In this document: positions 62,210 through 64,000 of the stretch, piece after piece
Layout: each line of letters begins with the position of its first letter
How positions within the stretch are numbered: the first letter of the stretch is position 1
Origin: an uncultured Bacilli bacterium
Lineage (GTDB): Bacteria > Bacillota_I > Bacilli_A > RFN20 > CAG-826
DNA: 64,000 bases
Direction of reading: 5' to 3'
Assembly (NCBI GenBank): GCA_944350425.1
Contig: CALVOX010000003.1
Location: 1 to 64,000 of the forward strand
Position numbers and translations under genes: made by a program
Notes under the pieces: generated by a model
Seen by the model: the letters and a program-made list of their open reading frames with translations, nothing else
Databases searched by the model: none
Told to the model about the DNA's origin: nothing

Positions 62210-63136
62210 ATGGTTTTATTTATTAGCGGAAGATGCGACATATTAACTTATTATCCCAAATGGTTATTAAATCGAATAAAAGAAGGCTTTGTAGATACTA
62301 GAAATCCTTATTTTCCAAAACAAGTTTCTAGAATCTATTTCAAAAATGTTGATATGATAGTTTTTTGCACTAAAAATCCTCGTCCATTTTTACCTTACTT
62401 GGATGAAGTTGATAAATTGCTTCCTACTACTCCTTTAATATTTCATATAACCATAACCCCTTATAATAAAGATATTGAACCAATAATTGCACCTTTAAAG
62501 AAAGATGTAATTGAAGACATTAAATATTTATCAAATAGATATGGTAAAAACAAAATATTCGTCCGATATGATCCAATTATTAAAAATAAACATTACACCA
62601 TTTCTTACCACATAAAAGCATTTAAAAAACTATTTTATTTAATTAAAGATTATACATCTAATATTGTGATATCATTTGTCGATAAATATAAAAATACGTT
62701 AAAAAATGATAAAGAAATGAAAATAGAGGAATTTACTAACGAAGATTATAAAAATATCGGCGAATCTTTTTATGAAATAGTAAAAGGTAGCGATATAAAA
62801 ATATTTACTTGTGGTGAAAAAGAAAACTTAATGTCTTATGGTTTTGATAAAGGTAGCTGCATTACAAAAGAATATGTAAAAGAAATATGTAAGGAATTTG
62901 GAAAAGATATTTCAACCTCGAAACAAACTTTTAGAAAACAAAATAATCATTATTGCGAGTGTATCAAAATGGTTGATATAGGTTATTACAATTGTTGCCT
63001 ATCTTATTGCAAATATTGTTATGCCAACTATGATGAAAGAAAAGTAAAATATAACTTTTATAAGCACGATGAAAATTCTTCCTTACTTATCGGAAAATTA
63101 GAAGATGATGATGTTATAAAAGAGCGTATAAATTAA
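62210..63136 (+). CDS. DUF1848 protein with a C-terminal cysteine cluster
   Basis: DUF1848 family. The start VLFISGRCDILTYYP, then RNPYFPKQVSRIYF, then MIVFCTKNPRPFLPYLD are characteristic. Near the C-terminus is a dense cluster CECIKMVDIGYYNCC followed by YCKYCYANYD, with six Cys over about 25 residues. Such spacing suggests an iron-sulfur cluster; the C-x2-C-x2-N order is not that of classic radical SAM. Function unknown. The ATG lies immediately after the dfx terminator with no ribosome site; a weak TTATTA box six bases upstream could give a leaderless start. Confidence 0.88.
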   Translation: MVLFISGRCDILTYYPKWLLNRIKEGFVDTRNPYFPKQVSRIYFKNVDMIVFCTKNPRPFLPYLDEVDKLLPTTPLIFHITITPYNKDIEPIIAPLKKDVIEDIKYLSNRYGKNKIFVRYDPIIKNKHYTISYHIKAFKKLFYLIKDYTSNIVISFVDKYKNTLKNDKEMKIEEFTNEDYKNIGESFYEIVKGSDIKIFTCGEKENLMSYGFDKGSCITKEYVKEICKEFGKDISTSKQTFRKQNNHYCECIKMVDIGYYNCCLSYCKYCYANYDERKVKYNFYKHDENSSLLIGKLEDDDVIKERIN

Positions 63137-63139
63137 CGT

Positions 63140-63168
63140 TTGATTTACCTAGCAAGTTTTGATATTAT
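63140..63168 (+). promoter_or_regulatory. tRNA-His promoter
   Basis: TTGATT (63140-63145), exactly 17 bases, TATTAT (63163-63168). The -35 lies just after the stop codon of the DUF1848 gene. Confidence 0.8.
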
Positions 63169-63188
63169 ATTAAGGCACTTAAAAATAT

Positions 63189-63265
63189 GGCGAAATTGGA
63201 GAAGCGGTTAACTCACTTGGCTGTGAACCAAGCATTCACCGGTTCGATCCCGGTATTTCGCCCCA
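63189..63265 (+). tRNA. tRNA-His (GTG)
   Basis: 77 bases including the extra 5' G of tRNA-His. Acceptor GGCGAAAT pairs with ATTTCGCC (8 bp), the anticodon stem CTTGG / CCAAG holds loop CTGTGAA with anticodon GTG, and CCA is encoded. It has its own promoter and terminator. Confidence 0.96.
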
Positions 63266-63276
63266 TATAGTGTATA

Positions 63277-63302
63277 AACGCGATAACTATCGCGTTTTTT
63301 TA
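63277..63302 (+). terminator. Terminator of tRNA-His
   Basis: AAACGCGATA-AC-TATCGCGTTT followed by TTTT. Confidence 0.85.
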
Positions 63303-63312
63303 TTTTCTAAAG

Positions 63313-63339
63313 AAAAAAGGCTTACCCACATAAGCCTTT
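63313..63339 (-). terminator. Terminator of the decarboxylase gene
   Basis: Minus strand AAAGGCTTA-TGTGGG-TAAGCCTTT followed by TTTC. Confidence 0.75.
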
Positions 63340-63342
63340 AAA

Positions 63343-64000
63343 TTACTTCTTTTTATCAAAGAAAGATTGTTGGAAACTATTAGCCATCATTTTCATTTTA
63401 GATTTATTTAAGAACTTCTCTAGTTCTTCTTCTTTTAATTTCTTCTCATCAATAACGCTAACAGCATTAGGTCCTTCATAGTCGCTTATAATATTTGCTT
63501 TAATTTTTCTATAATAAGCAAGTTCATCAATTACTTCTTTAGTGAATCTTTCTCCAGGAACAATTAAAGGAATTCCAGGTGGATAAATCATGATTGTTTC
63601 TTTTGCTATTTTATTTAAGGCGTTTTGTAATTTAACTACTTTTAAAGGAGCCTGATAAGCTTCTCTAGGAGTTAAAGCTAACTCTGGAAAGTGAGTCATA
63701 TAACGATGATTTTCATATGTCATAGTAGGTTCATAATATTTCTCGCTAATCTTTCTTAATGCGTTACATAAAATAGTTATATCTTTTTCTTTTGAACCAA
63801 CAGTAAAAAGTAATAAGAAAACATAATTTTCAGCTAATTCTATTTGAATATGAAAACGATCTCTTAAAATTTTATATAGCTCGAATCCTGAAATTGATAA
63901 CTTATCAATTTCAACACAAACTTTTGTATCGTCATAAGAAAAGGCACCTTTTGATTTAAAATACTCTTTATCATGTGCAATAAATCCAGGTATTTTATTA
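63343..64000 (-). CDS. Orn/Lys/Arg decarboxylase, C-terminal part (cut by window edge)
   Basis: The minus-strand frame is open from the stop at 63343 to the window end with no stop codon, so the gene continues beyond 64000. The readable part (219 codons) covers the C-terminal region of PLP-dependent ornithine/lysine/arginine decarboxylases: ISGFELYKILRDRFHIQIEL, then NYVFLLLFTVGSKEKDITIL and the terminal domain with IMIYPPGIPLIVPGE. The PLP-binding domain is outside the window. An internal ATG at 63723 is not a real start. Fits the SpeA/YaaO/Cad group, probably making polyamine precursors; substrate unknown. Confidence 0.9.
   Translation of the reverse strand, partial: NKIPGFIAHDKEYFKSKGAFSYDDTKVCVEIDKLSISGFELYKILRDRFHIQIELAENYVFLLLFTVGSKEKDITILCNALRKISEKYYEPTMTYENHRYMTHFPELALTPREAYQAPLKVVKLQNALNKIAKETIMIYPPGIPLIVPGERFTKEVIDELAYYRKIKANIISDYEGPNAVSVIDEKKLKEEELEKFLNKSKMKMMANSFQQSFFDKKK

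Overview
The window is AT-rich, gene-dense chromosomal DNA of an anaerobic, low-GC bacterium of the Bacilli/Mollicutes-like branch of the Firmicutes, the sort found in gut communities (Erysipelotrichales, RF39 or RFN20 relatives). Evidence for this placement is as follows. Gene neighbourhoods are Firmicute-like (gmk-priA, rsmB-rlmN-stp-prkC-rpe). The Ser/Thr kinase is soluble and has no PASTA domains, as in mycoplasmas. Oxygen defence relies on an FprA flavodiiron protein and a superoxide reductase. Glycogen is made by a GlgC/GlgD/GlgA set. TGA is a stop codon (gmk ends TGA inside an ATGA overlap with priA), so this is not the mycoplasma code. I cannot name a species.

Layout. 1-900: relic of an IS3/IS150-type transposase. 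0.9-5.8 kb (minus): GH13 amylase, an OmpR-type regulator with a changed phosphorylation site, fhs and tcdA. 5.9-13.6 kb: rdgB, a zinc-ribbon membrane protein, a CobW relic, an M18 aminopeptidase, two small or unknown genes and a tandem pair of CNNM/CorC-type membrane proteins. 13.7-26.6 kb (minus): a CvpA-like coiled-coil protein, tRNA-Phe and tRNA-Asp, tyrS-apt-lacI, pepV-trmB-M42-ytpR, coaX-ECF S component, and leuS with a Leu T-box. 26.7-30.4 kb: glgCDA operon. 30.4-35.9 kb: a JetABC (Wadjet/MksBEF-like) SMC complex without JetD. 36-45.9 kb: rpmB, then the conserved gmk-priA-DUF-rsmB-rlmN-stp-prkC-rpe block and a HAD phosphatase. 46-52.4 kb: RqcH-like protein, trmL, a LicA/APH-like kinase, ppa with an ATP-grasp ligase, and a nucleoside kinase. 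52.5-59.3 kb: a glycerol operon (GlpA-like, FAD oxidoreductase, DUF1667, lipase-like protein, GlpK, unknown). 59.4-62.1 kb: MazG-like, FprA and desulfoferrodoxin. 62.2-64 kb: DUF1848 protein, tRNA-His and the 3' end of an Orn/Lys/Arg decarboxylase cut by the window edge.

How it fits together. Carbon storage (glgCDA) and a GH13 enzyme make and break alpha-glucan. Glycerol enters through GlpK and the GlpA-like flavoenzyme set. One-carbon units come from Fhs. Pantothenate is taken up (S component) and phosphorylated (CoaX). The FprA/desulfoferrodoxin pair detoxifies oxygen and superoxide.

The signals most worth following are: (1) a JetABC complex with no nuclease subunit; (2) an RsmB homologue that has lost both catalytic cysteines but keeps its operon position; (3) a response regulator with Glu in place of the phospho-Asp; (4) at least seven genes whose -10 box ends 6-7 nt before the ATG and which lack a Shine-Dalgarno sequence, pointing to leaderless mRNAs; and (5) two TGAAAA/TTTTCA palindromes flanking the promoter of the LacI-type gene. 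All functional statements come from reading the sequence; no database search was run.
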